A DNA stretch of 38,869 nt, taken from IMG/VR virus record IMGVR_UViG_3300025889_000321, positions 1 through 38,869 of that record. One strand, given 5' to 3'. Positions 16,497 through 23,978 of this stretch are shown here, piece by piece; within the stretch, counting starts at the first letter, position 1; each line of letters starts with the position of its first letter. The notes under the pieces were generated by a model, which saw only the letters and a list, made by a program, of their open reading frames with translations, had not been told where the DNA came from and did no database searches. Both the position numbers and the translations under genes were made by a program. Source of the DNA: a virus.

Positions 16497-16888
16497 TTTA
16501 ATTTAATTGTTAATGGTTCGTTTTCTTCTTCTCCTGTAAGCTTTAATCTATCAACTCGTCCAAATTCTTCAGGAAAACGCCTTTCTAAAAACCAAGCGTC
16601 TGCTTGCCATTTGCCCTCAGTACTAGCTTTATCAATTCTGCCTAATCTCCTCATTACATTTTCAGCATTAGCTTTATTTACTTCTTTAACAAATTTAATT
16701 AATAATTCATTTTTTTGAGATTTTCTTTTTGGATTAGCGATTAAATCTTCGCCCTCTTTTCTCCAACGCCTAAATGTTTCATAACTTATACCTAAATGCC
16801 CACAAGTCATTGAATAAGAAAGCCCAAGTTTAATTCTTGTGGAGAATTCTTCTATTAATGTATCAGTTAATTTAGTTGGTCTAGCCAT
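16478..16888 (-). CDS. terS: Terminase small subunit
   Basis: 136 residues. The N-terminal helix-turn-helix 'RIKLGLSYSMTCGHLGISYETFRRWRKEGE' (about 18-47) would bind the packaging site, followed by an oligomerisation helix and a charged tail 'RVDRLKLTGEEENEPLTIKLKWSDQN'. It overlaps terL directly downstream. AGGAGAACGCATT gives a good ribosome site. A family B element lies 100-140 bases upstream, making this the first gene of the late operon. Confidence 0.88.
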   Translation of the reverse strand: MARPTKLTDTLIEEFSTRIKLGLSYSMTCGHLGISYETFRRWRKEGEDLIANPKRKSQKNELLIKFVKEVNKANAENVMRRLGRIDKASTEGKWQADAWFLERRFPEEFGRVDRLKLTGEEENEPLTIKLKWSDQN

Positions 16889-16984
16889 AATGCGTTCTCC
16901 TAAATTGTATCATATTTCTTTTTTTTATACACACAAAACACATTTTACTACATAATCATTGAATTTTCAGTCCTTATAGTTGTT

Positions 16985-17026
16985 CCAGAATGCTTTTTAC
17001 TACCGAGAGAACAAAAGGTCAGGTAT
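16985..17026 (-). promoter_or_regulatory. Family B intergenic element, copy 2, upstream of terS
   Basis: On the minus strand it reads ATACCTGACCTTTTG, TTCTCTCGGTAG, TAAAAAGCATTCTGG, followed by AACAACTATAAGG. The first 24 bases are nearly identical to the copy at 20957-21001. It begins right at the stop of the upstream gene and lies in front of the whole head/tail operon, so a late promoter or operator is the likeliest reading. Confidence 0.65.
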
Positions 17027-17034
17027 GTTTTTCT

Positions 17035-17508
17035 CTATGTTTCGTTGTTCCAAGTTTCTAACAACGCGATTATTACATCTTCTAACTTATCTAGTTCAAT
17101 AATTGCTAAACCATTTGAAGTTCCATCAGGCATAGCTACAAACATAAATGGTCTGCTATCTCCTATTCTTGTATTTGAATCACTTTGTTCTTTTGCTTTT
17201 AAATATTTAGTCCAAATAGTTTGAATTTGTTTTCCTGCTTTAACTTCTACTCTTACTTCGCCTTGCCAACTTTCCTCATTGCCCATTTGTCCTCTAAATT
17301 TTGTATCAGGAATGCGTAGCTTTTTACGAGCTAAATTTTGCTTTCTGCGACCTTTTTGTTTATTTCTAAGTCCTCTTTTTTGATTTTCAGACCAATTATC
17401 TCTTTTTTTAACTGTTTTTTGTCCCATGCCTTGAGTTCCACTCTCGGCTCTTTTTCTAGCTTTAAACTCTGAAAAAGTTTCGTCTTCTCTCCAACCCTCA
17501 ATTGACAT
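17035..17508 (-). CDS. Hypothetical basic protein with nuclease-like 'VEVKAGKQ' segment
   Basis: 157 residues from ATG 17508 (MSIEGWREDETFSEFKARKR); a longer frame would need a TTG deep in the upstream gene. The first 80 residues are very basic ('KKRDNWSENQKRGLRNKQKGRRKQNLARKKL'). The second half 'WQGEVRVEVKAGKQIQTIWTKYLKAKEQSDSN' and 'GDSRPFMFVAMPDGTSNG' recalls a family in actinophages. The E-V-K-x-G-K arrangement looks like part of a PD-(D/E)XK site, so a small nuclease or resolvase beside terminase is possible, but this is only suggestive. Confidence 0.7.
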   Translation of the reverse strand: MSIEGWREDETFSEFKARKRAESGTQGMGQKTVKKRDNWSENQKRGLRNKQKGRRKQNLARKKLRIPDTKFRGQMGNEESWQGEVRVEVKAGKQIQTIWTKYLKAKEQSDSNTRIGDSRPFMFVAMPDGTSNGLAIIELDKLEDVIIALLETWNNET

Positions 17509-17821
17509 AACAATGAACACATTTATCTTGTTGTGCTTCAATTGGCTCAATTATTGTAGAACAATTCTGACAAACTAATAAATCTAAACTTGCTTTTAAT
17601 TTACCAACTTGTGCTATTGCTAAATTACTTTCTTCTTGTAGAGCTTTTGTAAATGGAATAATATCTTCTGCTTTTAATAATATTGGTGCAGGATGAGGTA
17701 AAGCCCAAATATAAATGCTTACTTGTCCGTCATTATATCCTTTGCCTATTGCAATTTCGTTACCAAATACATCTTCAAATATAACTTGGTTATCATCTTC
17801 TTCGTTCCAATGCCCACTCAT
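17498..17821 (-). CDS. Hypothetical protein with C-terminal zinc ribbon
   Basis: 107 residues. The N-terminal half is a beta domain ('DNQVIFEDVFGNEIAIGKGYNDGQVSIYIW'). The C-terminus has two Cys pairs, 'CQNCSTI' and 'CVHCYVN' (about 85-105), a zinc-ribbon layout. It belongs to a tightly overlapping run of small zinc- and HTH-containing genes (17035-18989). No function can be assigned. Confidence 0.7.
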   Translation of the reverse strand: MSGHWNEEDDNQVIFEDVFGNEIAIGKGYNDGQVSIYIWALPHPAPILLKAEDIIPFTKALQEESNLAIAQVGKLKASLDLLVCQNCSTIIEPIEAQQDKCVHCYVN

Positions 17822-18068
17822 AATAATATGCCTTATGTTTTCTTTCTTTCATTGTACACTCTTCTTCAAGACAAGTTAGAGTTTCTATTGGCAGTCCTGT
17901 CTTTCGTGCATTATAAACAACATCTCTTATATTTGTACTATGATATGAGCAAATAAATTTACCGCTAGTTAATTCATTTAATAGTTTAGTTCTACTAATT
18001 GTTGGTATATTATTCTTGCTCTTTTTTTGCTTTTGCTTTTTTGAATTTACCTTTGTTGAGTTTATCAT
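17793..18068 (-). CDS. Small HTH-like protein with Cys/His residues
   Basis: 91 residues from ATG 18068 (MINSTKVNSKKQKQKKSKNN); the exact start is uncertain because all candidate starts lie inside the upstream gene. After a lysine-rich start, 'GKFICSYHSTNIRDVVYNARKTGLPIETLTCLEEEC' resembles the winged-helix fragment 'i-dvv--aR--GlpI-t' seen in small phage regulators, with Cys and His residues that could bind zinc. Probably DNA-binding; the partner is unknown. Confidence 0.6.
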   Translation of the reverse strand: MINSTKVNSKKQKQKKSKNNIPTISRTKLLNELTSGKFICSYHSTNIRDVVYNARKTGLPIETLTCLEEECTMKERKHKAYYYEWALERRR

Positions 18069-18513
18069 GTAAAACCATTTCTCCTGTTGCGTCATAATAT
18101 TGTGATAGAAATCTTGCTAATTGATATTCGCTTTTAAATCTCATAAAGCCTTGCCAATTATCTTTTAGTTCTTTGCTCTTTAAATTTCTAAAAACAATTC
18201 TATGCTCATCTGTTACTTCTTTATCCATACAACATTGACAAAGTCCAAACTCATCTGCCATTGTTCTATCTTTTTTAATTATGTTAAAAAAACATTCCAT
18301 ACAAAGTGCATTATTATTATTTAAACAAAAAATTGACATTTGTATCTCTTGTTCATCAAATATTTGAATATTTTTATTACAAAAATCACATAACCAATCA
18401 ATTGGACTAATTGGAATTGTAGAAGTTTCATTATCTGTAACTATTGAAATATGACTTCCTGTATTAGTTCTATGCTGAATTGGATTTTCATAAATAACAA
18501 ATTGCTCTTTCAT
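18010..18513 (-). CDS. Hypothetical zinc-binding protein
   Basis: 167 residues with several Cys pairs in the middle: 'CDFC' (about 42-45), 'CMEC' (about 72-75) and 'CQCC' (about 94-97), suggesting one or two treble-clef or ribbon sites. The C-terminal half is helical and the last 15 residues are Lys-rich. Start ATG 18513 follows AAAGGAAGAATT. It overlaps both neighbours, so the run is one transcript. Function unknown. Confidence 0.7.
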   Translation of the reverse strand: MKEQFVIYENPIQHRTNTGSHISIVTDNETSTIPISPIDWLCDFCNKNIQIFDEQEIQMSIFCLNNNNALCMECFFNIIKKDRTMADEFGLCQCCMDKEVTDEHRIVFRNLKSKELKDNWQGFMRFKSEYQLARFLSQYYDATGEMVLHDKLNKGKFKKAKAKKEQE

Positions 18514-18989
18514 AATTCTTCCTTTAATTCATTTATAAATTCATCCATATCATCTCTATTAACTAACTTATCGTTCCATTTAACACCGTCAGGCGTTTCA
18601 TTTTTAAATCTTATAACTTCACTATGACTTGAGTTAAAAACTTTACAAATAAAGTTATAATAATTTGAACTTCTTTTTGCTAACTTATATAAACATTCTT
18701 CATTACCAATCCAAAGTGCAACATTCCAAGTTTCATAATTTTTCCAACCATTGTGGTCATTTATTCTATACATAGCAACTCTGCCTGTATGATTATGACT
18801 TGTTTTATCACAAACATCACTTTCAATATTCCAACCTCTTTTTCTCAAATCAGTTATTCTTTGAGAGTAAGTTGGAATAAATTCCTTTTGGAACTCTACT
18901 CCACAAATCCAACCACCATTAACAATTAACTTTGAAAGAACTCTTTCAACTTGTGGTCTTGGTTTTGTATCTAATATTTCTCCACTCAT
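18510..18989 (-). CDS. Winged-helix domain fused to 'YETWNVALW' domain
   Basis: 159 residues. Residues about 12-70 are a winged-helix HTH ('QVERVLSKLIVNGGWICGVEF', 'QRITDLRKRGWNIESD', 'MYRIND'). Residues about 80-159 start with 'NYETWNVALWIGNEECLYKLAKRS', a small domain I know as a stand-alone protein in cyanophages and other marine phages. Here both are in one chain. Function unknown; DNA binding is supported only by the first half. AAAAGGAGATAATA precedes the ATG. Confidence 0.72.
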   Translation of the reverse strand: MSGEILDTKPRPQVERVLSKLIVNGGWICGVEFQKEFIPTYSQRITDLRKRGWNIESDVCDKTSHNHTGRVAMYRINDHNGWKNYETWNVALWIGNEECLYKLAKRSSNYYNFICKVFNSSHSEVIRFKNETPDGVKWNDKLVNRDDMDEFINELKEEL

Positions 18990-19013
18990 TATTATCTCCT
19001 TTTTTCTTTTAGT

Positions 19014-20123
19014 TTAATATCTAGCACTTGCTACTTTCTTAGTTAAATGATTGTTAAATCTTGCAACCATTCTCGTAGTTCCAGTAGCACATTGCTTGAC
19101 ACTTTTAGCACCTTTAAGCATAACTTCATTAGTTACACCACAATCTTTTAGACATTGTTCGGTATGATTAAATATTCCTAACCAATGGACATCTCTTAGT
19201 TTATATTCTTCTATTAATTTAATTTGCATTTCATGTCCTAAAAATCTTCCAACAAGCATTAATAATTGACTTGTGAAATATTCATCGTGGTCGTTATTAC
19301 AACCTGCACCTTGATGAGCAAGTTCGTGCAATAAAGTTAAATCAGTTGCCCACTTTTTCAATATAATTCTTCCGCCCCAAGTGTAATAAGATGAGCCTTC
19401 ATAACTATTAACTAATTCTATATTTATATTTTTATCGAAATATTTCTTATAAAAGAAGTCGCTAAATATTTTAGTCTTAACATTTTTACGAACTATCTTT
19501 TCTAGTTCTTCAGTAGATAGTTTATTTTCGTTCTTAACATTTTTATATGCATATTTATTCTTTAGTAACTTTTCGTTCCAAGTTTCATTATTTTCTAATA
19601 TTGGTTTAGATATTTCTAAATTCAATTCATATGTATTTGCATAATATTGATTACCTGCTTTATCGAAATATCTTCTTCTTCTTGGTGTCATACATCCCAT
19701 GTACATGTGCCACTCATATCCTTGCTCATTAGGATAAAGTTTGGAATATTTTTCTGCTAACTTCCAAAAGGTTTCAAATATTTCTAAGTCCTTTTCAAAT
19801 TTAGGGGCAGGTGGTGGATTTTTATAATCATTAAAATGGTAATCATATTGATTAAATTTATATTCTAATTTTTCATCAATTATATATTCCATTTTAGGAA
19901 AGCCCCAACTATCCCTACTTATTCCGTCACTTGGTTCTATAAACTCCCCATTATCGAAAACTACTTTTTCAATAACTCCATTTGCGCCAATTATAAAAGT
20001 TCTTTTTCTTAAAACTTTTTTCTCAAGATTATTAGAATTAAATTTTCTAACATCAGGCATAATGTCAAAAGTTTTTGGCATAGCCCATTCGGAACGATAA
20101 ACTGCTTTTTTCTGATTTACCAT
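19014..20123 (-). CDS. Zinc metallopeptidase-like protein (TIGR04338-like)
   Basis: 369 residues. HELAH (266-270) in 'LLHELAHQGAG' plus His279 gives a HExxH zinc site, followed by 'SQLLMLVGRFLGHEMQIKLIEEYK'. This matches the pattern of a putative metallohydrolase family (TIGR04338) known mainly from actinobacteria and their phages. The N-terminal ~200 residues are extra compared with that family (~160 residues), contain no recognised domain and are Lys/Tyr/Asn-rich. It has its own family A promoter and a strong AAAAGGAG site. The substrate is unknown. Confidence 0.75.
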   Translation of the reverse strand: MVNQKKAVYRSEWAMPKTFDIMPDVRKFNSNNLEKKVLRKRTFIIGANGVIEKVVFDNGEFIEPSDGISRDSWGFPKMEYIIDEKLEYKFNQYDYHFNDYKNPPPAPKFEKDLEIFETFWKLAEKYSKLYPNEQGYEWHMYMGCMTPRRRRYFDKAGNQYYANTYELNLEISKPILENNETWNEKLLKNKYAYKNVKNENKLSTEELEKIVRKNVKTKIFSDFFYKKYFDKNINIELVNSYEGSSYYTWGGRIILKKWATDLTLLHELAHQGAGCNNDHDEYFTSQLLMLVGRFLGHEMQIKLIEEYKLRDVHWLGIFNHTEQCLKDCGVTNEVMLKGAKSVKQCATGTTRMVARFNNHLTKKVASARY

Positions 20124-20137
20124 ATTAACTCCTTTTT

Positions 20138-20186
20138 ATTATCTAACATATAAGATAATTATATACCTGTTATCGAGATATACCAA
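20138..20186 (-). promoter_or_regulatory. Family A promoter and leader, copy 2, for the metallopeptidase gene
   Basis: On the minus strand: TTGGTA (20181-20186), a 17-base spacer with TATCTCGATAACAGG, TATAAT (20158-20163), then TTATCTTATATGTTAGATAATAA and AAAAGGAG. It is the best match to a sigma70 promoter in the set. The leader's ATG runs out of frame with the gene, showing that the leader is conserved as DNA or RNA, not as peptide. Confidence 0.8.
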
Positions 20187-20188
20187 CT

Positions 20189-20311
20189 TTAAATTTTAAA
20201 AGTTTCTTTTAAATTAAAATTTTTTATTATCCTTTCTCTGATTTTTTCTCTATTAGCTTTCCACCAGTTATGAGTTTTAACTTGTTCTTCTAAATTTTTT
20301 AAATTAGCCAT
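20189..20311 (-). CDS. Small helical hypothetical protein
   Basis: 40 residues: MANLKNLEEQVKTHNWWKAN, then REKIRERIIKNFNLKETFKI. One amphipathic, charged helix with a WW pair. A GGAGG lies 11 bases before the ATG and the ATG falls just past the stop of the 38-residue gene upstream (four-base overlap). Probably real because of this packing; function unknown. Confidence 0.6.
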   Translation of the reverse strand: MANLKNLEEQVKTHNWWKANREKIRERIIKNFNLKETFKI

Positions 20312-20420
20312 ATCTTTTTTTACCTCCATTTGCTACTCTGTCATCAGTTGGTCTTTTCAAACCACGATACATTCCACCTTTTTTAGATTTCATTTTTCTT
20401 CTTTGTGCTCTATTTACCAT
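20304..20420 (-). CDS. Small basic hypothetical protein
   Basis: 38 residues: MVNRAQRRKMKSKKGGMYRG, then LKRPTDDRVANGGKKRYG. Highly basic, consistent with nucleic-acid binding. AAAAGGATATGG provides a ribosome site. It sits between an HTH gene and the 40-residue gene, all closely packed. No family recognised. Confidence 0.6.
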   Translation of the reverse strand: MVNRAQRRKMKSKKGGMYRGLKRPTDDRVANGGKKRYG

Positions 20421-20431
20421 ATCCTTTTCCT

Positions 20432-20854
20432 TTATATATCTATTTTTGAATTACCTCTCTGCAATAATCCTTTATCTTTCATTTCTACAACATCTTTTAT
20501 TTTCATACCATGAATAGTTTTTGGATTAGGATTTCTTTTATCATTTAATCTGCTTTCTAAAGTATGTCTAATTTTTGTTCTTGGTGTTTCTATATTATTT
20601 AATTTTCTTTTAGCCATATCGTTTTTAATTTTTTTTGAAATATCTTCTTTTTTAGTTCTTCTTCTTTTAGCATTTTTAGCTTTTTGTTTAGCCCTAGATT
20701 TATCATTAGTCCAATAAACTACTGTTGCAGATGATATATTATAATTGTCTGCTATTTCTTGAACTGTAAAACCTAATGACCTAAATTCACGCATATCATT
20801 AACATCACTTTGATTTACTTTATATCTATTATCTGTCATATTATCTAACTTCAT
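20432..20854 (-). CDS. HTH DNA-binding protein
   Basis: 140 residues; a second in-frame ATG five codons later (20839, MTDNRYKVN) may be the true start. 'NQSDVNDMREFRSLGFTVQEIADNYNISSATVVYWTN' (about 14-50) is a resolvase/sigma-like helix-turn-helix. The rest is Arg/Lys/Asn-rich and disordered-looking. A family B element lies about 100 bases upstream, and the sequence around the start (GTTAGATAATATG) echoes the family A leader. Likely a phage transcription regulator; a candidate to bind the repeated elements. Confidence 0.75.
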   Translation of the reverse strand: MKLDNMTDNRYKVNQSDVNDMREFRSLGFTVQEIADNYNISSATVVYWTNDKSRAKQKAKNAKRRRTKKEDISKKIKNDMAKRKLNNIETPRTKIRHTLESRLNDKRNPNPKTIHGMKIKDVVEMKDKGLLQRGNSKIDI

Positions 20855-20956
20855 AATTTGGATTATATAATAAAACTATATCTATTCCAGAACACTTTAT
20901 AACTTTGTTCTCAAATCTTAACGCTCTGCAACTAAGTTATATCTCGGCACAGTTAT

Positions 20957-21001
20957 ACCAGAGAGATTTCTCCTAACGAGAGAACAAAAGGTCAGGTATC
21001 T
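20957..21001 (-). promoter_or_regulatory. Family B intergenic element, copy 3, upstream of HTH gene
   Basis: On the minus strand: ATACCTGACCTTTTG, TTCTCTCGTTAGGAG, AAATCTCTCTGGTAT, then AACTGTG. ATACC and GGTAT can pair, enclosing a TTCTC/GAGAA hairpin. TGGTATAAC also reads as an extended -10. It directly follows the ParB-TGT gene. Confidence 0.65.
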
Positions 21002-21026
21002 TTTTTCTCCATAATCATTGAGGTTT

Positions 21027-22202
21027 TTATTCTTCTTCGTCTTTTCCTAAGATTTCATTAACTTTTTGAGCTACATTATTAAGACTTAAAAGTACTGCAA
21101 ATGTCTTATGACTTAGAATTGAGCCTCTAGGAAAGCCAATTTTTTCTAAATCAGTTAATGTTCCGTCTGGTAAAGTAAATTGTCCCCAATCAGAAACTTT
21201 ATTAATGTAATTGTTATCTAAACTAATTACATCATCTCCTAATAGTTCTAAATATTGCAATTGTAGTTTCCAACTACCACCTAATAAATGAACTTTTCTT
21301 CCTTTAAATGCCTCCCAAGGCACTTCTGTTCCACCATAAGAAGTTGGTACTGAAAATCCTAAAACATAATCTTCAGGTATTTTATCAATGCAATTATATT
21401 TTGGAATTATTATCATATTTTCTGTATGAGGTGCAATATCATCTGCAAACTCCATAATTTGTTCAAATGTATAATATTCGCAATCATTTGCTCTACATTG
21501 GTCTGAACTCATAACATCTCTAGTAGTTGCATATTTAGGTTTAAAATGTTTTACTGCAGTTAAATGTTTTTCGTGATTATAGTCTTTCCAATCATTATCA
21601 ATAAATTGTATTTCATGGTGCCATAAAAATCTTTCTGCAACTTCTGGCTTATTTACATATCGAATACTTTCAGTTGAAATTGAGCCACATAACCAACCAA
21701 ATTCTTTTGCAATAAATGAACTTGGGTCTAAAGGTGTATAAGAATAAATTAAATCTATCGGTAAATTTCTAGCTACTCTTTTTCCTTTTGGTTTTTTATT
21801 TATTCCTAAATCTAAAGGCTCTGCAATTTCTTTTAATAATGCGTCTAAATCATCATCATCAAATCCAGTTCCATTCAACCCACTATCTTGTGCAACTTCT
21901 TTTAATAATTCTGCTAAATCATTATCGTTATAACTTGCTAAGTCAGAAATTCTATTATCAGCTAAAACTATTTTTTTAGCAGTTTTATCATCTACATCTA
22001 CATATTCAACATTAACTTCGTCATAACCTAACATCTCCATAGCCATAACTGTATGATTACCTGCTAAAATTTCATTATTATTTTTATTTACTACTACAGA
22101 ACGAAACTGTCCTAGTTCTTTTATGCTATTTGCAATAGCTCCTACATCTCCTTGACGAGCATTTTTAGGATAATATTTTAGTTCACTTATTTTAATTTTC
22201 AT
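21027..22202 (-). CDS. ParB-domain / TGT-like fusion: candidate 7-deazaguanine DNA transglycosylase (DpdA-type)
   Basis: 391 residues. Residues 1-125 are a ParB/Srx-type domain: 'YYPKNARQGDVGAIANSIKELG', the nucleotide-binding box 'EILAGNHTVMAM' (44-54) and 'VLADNRISDLASYNDNDL', the form normally found in front of phage DNA methyltransferases. Residues 150-385 instead resemble a tRNA-guanine transglycosylase-like barrel: 'IQFIDNDWKDYNHEKHLTAVKHFKPKYATTRDVM' (in segments), 'KVHLLGGSWKLQLQYL' (304-318) and 'DDVISLDNNY' (323-332). DpdA enzymes of this superfamily exchange guanine for preQ0-type bases in DNA. A complete preQ1 operon 3 kb away supports that role. Its start overlaps the upstream stop (ATGA). 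Confidence 0.72.
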   Translation of the reverse strand: MKIKISELKYYPKNARQGDVGAIANSIKELGQFRSVVVNKNNNEILAGNHTVMAMEMLGYDEVNVEYVDVDDKTAKKIVLADNRISDLASYNDNDLAELLKEVAQDSGLNGTGFDDDDLDALLKEIAEPLDLGINKKPKGKRVARNLPIDLIYSYTPLDPSSFIAKEFGWLCGSISTESIRYVNKPEVAERFLWHHEIQFIDNDWKDYNHEKHLTAVKHFKPKYATTRDVMSSDQCRANDCEYYTFEQIMEFADDIAPHTENMIIIPKYNCIDKIPEDYVLGFSVPTSYGGTEVPWEAFKGRKVHLLGGSWKLQLQYLELLGDDVISLDNNYINKVSDWGQFTLPDGTLTDLEKIGFPRGSILSHKTFAVLLSLNNVAQKVNEILGKDEEE

Positions 22203-22951
22203 TTTTTACTCTTTTCTATTCTACAATATTGACAAATAAATATCAGCTCTAAATCAATCCAATTATGACCTACTTCATCACAACTTTTTCTCTTTTTTGG
22301 TTGTTTAGCTATTTTACCTAAAATATTACTAAAGTTATTAGCAATACCATTAGGTGTAATATCAATATTTTTCCAATTTGTTTTATACCAAATAGATACT
22401 TTTTTAATTTCTTCAACAGTTGCGTTTATTTCTTTTAATTCTTTTGTAGCTTTTTGAACTCTGCCTAATTCTCCTCTTGTTGCTTTAGTCCAATCTATGC
22501 CACATTGATTACATATTTCTTCAAATATTAAATCTCTTTTTCTTACCTTTGTTATATTGGTTTTTGTTCTATTGGTTATTGTTAGGTCATTATCGAGGAC
22601 AACAGGGGTGTCTTTATCAGTACTACTAGGGGTGTCTTTATCTATGAATACAGGGCTAATTGTTCTTAATGTATATAAATTACTTTGATTAGCTCCATTA
22701 TCTTTTGGTGGTCTATTTTGTACTGAAACTGCTTTAATATCTATTAACTCTTTTAAAACTCTATCAATTGAACTTTTAGAACAATTCATATTTTTTGCTA
22801 ATGTTGCTCTACTTGGAAAGCATTTATTTGTATCTCTATCTGCATACTTCCATAAATTACCATAAAGAACTTTTGCTTTATCTGAAATATTTGATAATAA
22901 AATCCATTCAGGAATAATGATAAATTTATTATCAATATCTAATTTATCCAT
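22199..22951 (-). CDS. Winged-helix replication-type protein with C-terminal zinc ribbon
   Basis: 250 residues from ATG 22951 (TAGGAGTTATAAAA upstream). A longer frame beginning at 23038 would lie inside a conserved intergenic element and is rejected. Residues 15-95 are a winged helix ('SDKAKVLYGNLWKYADRDTNKCFPSRATLAKNMNCSKSSIDRVLKELIDI'), as in phage replisome organisers. The middle (130-215) is helical, and the end has 'CDEVGHNWIDLELIFICQYC', a Cys/His zinc ribbon. Probably an origin-binding or helicase-loading protein, judging by the neighbouring recombinase; not proven. Confidence 0.75.
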   Translation of the reverse strand: MDKLDIDNKFIIIPEWILLSNISDKAKVLYGNLWKYADRDTNKCFPSRATLAKNMNCSKSSIDRVLKELIDIKAVSVQNRPPKDNGANQSNLYTLRTISPVFIDKDTPSSTDKDTPVVLDNDLTITNRTKTNITKVRKRDLIFEEICNQCGIDWTKATRGELGRVQKATKELKEINATVEEIKKVSIWYKTNWKNIDITPNGIANNFSNILGKIAKQPKKRKSCDEVGHNWIDLELIFICQYCRIEKSKK

Positions 22952-23003
22952 TTTTATAACTCCTATATCGTCAATAATTACAAGCTTTTCAGTCTTAACA
23001 CTT

Positions 23004-23048
23004 ATACCAGAGAAATATCTCCTCTTGTCTGAGGGCAACCTCAGGTAT
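23004..23048 (-). promoter_or_regulatory. Family B intergenic element, copy 4, upstream of replication-type gene
   Basis: On the minus strand: ATACC, the hairpin TGAGG-TTGC-CCTCA, GACAAG, AGGAGATATTTCTCT, GGTATAAGTGT. ATACC and GGTAT enclose the hairpin and a second GAGA/TCTC stem. The inner sequence differs from copies 2 and 3 but the pairing is kept, and GGTATAAGTGTTAAGAC matches copy 1 (GGTACTAAGTGTAACAC). A terminator lies immediately upstream, so this element starts a transcript. Confidence 0.65.
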
Positions 23049-23067
23049 GTTTTTTCACTAAATAAAT

Positions 23068-23104
23068 AAAAATGGGCTAAAACCTAAGTCCTAGCCCATT
23101 TTTT
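23068..23104. terminator. Bidirectional rho-independent terminator
   Basis: AAAAATGGGCTA (23068-23079) pairs with TAGCCCATTTTT (23092-23103) across a 12-base loop, with T-tracts on both strands. On the minus strand it ends the transcript carrying the Rad52-like gene and separates it from the replication-type gene that starts with its own element. Confidence 0.85.
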
Positions 23105-23128
23105 AGTACGATACAGGGATTATATGTA

Positions 23129-23599
23129 CTATTCTTCTTCAGTGTCTGAACTTACTTGTTCATCTGATTTTAATATATCGTGTAAGATAAAATCTTCGTT
23201 TGCATACAAATGTAATGCAACTCCTAATTTCATACAAACTCTTTTAAAGCCGTCTGCTTCAGCTACTTTTAATCTTTCTGCGTCTGAATTCCAATTAAAT
23301 GGATGTTCGCAAACTCCAGTACTTTCTTTTGTAACTTTTACTCCATTTATTTCAACTGTAAGCCTATAAGTGCAACCAACTAATACTTGTTTAGTTTCTT
23401 GCGTTTTAGGATTAGTTAAAGTTTCTTTCAAATGATAAGGAATGCTTTCATCAAAGTTACCAAATAATGCAATCATTTTTTGCCTTACCATAGAGTGTTC
23501 TACATAATTACCATATTTGCCTTTTGGTGGAGATTTAACTGCACCTTTGCCAAAAGGTTTTGATAATTCTGCATATATTGCTCTTGTTTCTTTATCCAT
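23129..23599 (-). CDS. Rad52-like single-strand annealing protein
   Basis: 156 residues. The core 'YVEHSMVRQKMIALFG' (about 32-47), 'VGCTYRLTVEINGVKVTKESTGVCEH' and 'DAERLKVAEADGFKRVCMKLGVALHLY' (about 108-134) match the Rad52/Sak-type fold of phage annealing proteins, in particular the last helix 'A-a-a-aFKRv---lGl-l-LY'. The C-terminus is acidic (EEE). It would anneal ssDNA in phage replication and recombination. It overlaps the upstream HTH gene by eight bases and is followed by a terminator. Confidence 0.75.
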   Translation of the reverse strand: MDKETRAIYAELSKPFGKGAVKSPPKGKYGNYVEHSMVRQKMIALFGNFDESIPYHLKETLTNPKTQETKQVLVGCTYRLTVEINGVKVTKESTGVCEHPFNWNSDAERLKVAEADGFKRVCMKLGVALHLYANEDFILHDILKSDEQVSSDTEEE

Positions 23600-23783
23600 T
23601 TTTATTACCTTTCATACTTACTACATCACTTGCTATCCATAAAGGACTTTTACCAACTAAGGTAAAAGGTTTAGGTAGCTTGTTATTATATTTCCACATC
23701 CAAACTGTATTTATTTGGACTTGATAATAATCTGCAATTTCTTTTACAGACCAATAAATGCTCCAAAAGTCTTTTTCTGTCAT
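23592..23783 (-). CDS. Excisionase/MerR-like small HTH protein
   Basis: 63 residues: 'IYWSVKEIADYYQVQINTVWMWKYNNKLPKPFTLVGKSPLWIASDV' (in segments) is a compact winged-HTH of the excisionase/AlpA type (helix 'vkEiAdyyqV-i-TVw-Wk' followed by a wing with 'p-Wi-sDv'). With no integrase in the window, a transcriptional role is more likely than excision. AAAGGACTAATT precedes the ATG. Confidence 0.75.
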   Translation of the reverse strand: MTEKDFWSIYWSVKEIADYYQVQINTVWMWKYNNKLPKPFTLVGKSPLWIASDVVSMKGNKNG

Positions 23784-23785
23784 AA

Positions 23786-23977
23786 TTAGTCCTTTATTTC
23801 TAGTTCTTTAATTTTAGCCATAGAATTTTTATAATTTAAGTCAGCTATATGATATTTCATATCTTGTTTTGCCTGCCTAATTATTATTTCATTTAGTCTT
23901 AGCAATTGTAAATTATTAAGGAAAAGTACAATTAATATACCTCCTAATAATAAAGTGCTAATATCTACTCCGAACAT
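23786..23977 (-). CDS. Small membrane protein with coiled-coil tail
   Basis: 63 residues. Residues 8-24 ('TLLLGGILIVLFLNNLQLL') are one membrane helix; residues 30-63 are a charged amphipathic helix. AGGAGGATAAT gives a strong ribosome site. It sits in a run of very small genes. Function unknown. Confidence 0.7.
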   Translation of the reverse strand: MFGVDISTLLLGGILIVLFLNNLQLLRLNEIIIRQAKQDMKYHIADLNYKNSMAKIKELEIKD

Positions 23978-23978
23978 A

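Noticed and set aside
22952-23038. N-terminal extension of the winged-helix protein to 23038
   Set aside because: The extra 29 codons cover the family B element; ATG 22951 has its own TAGGAG site.
23592-23783. Excisionase as evidence of lysogeny
   Set aside because: No integrase, repressor/cro pair or att-like repeat is visible; small HTH proteins of this type also act as regulators in lytic phages.
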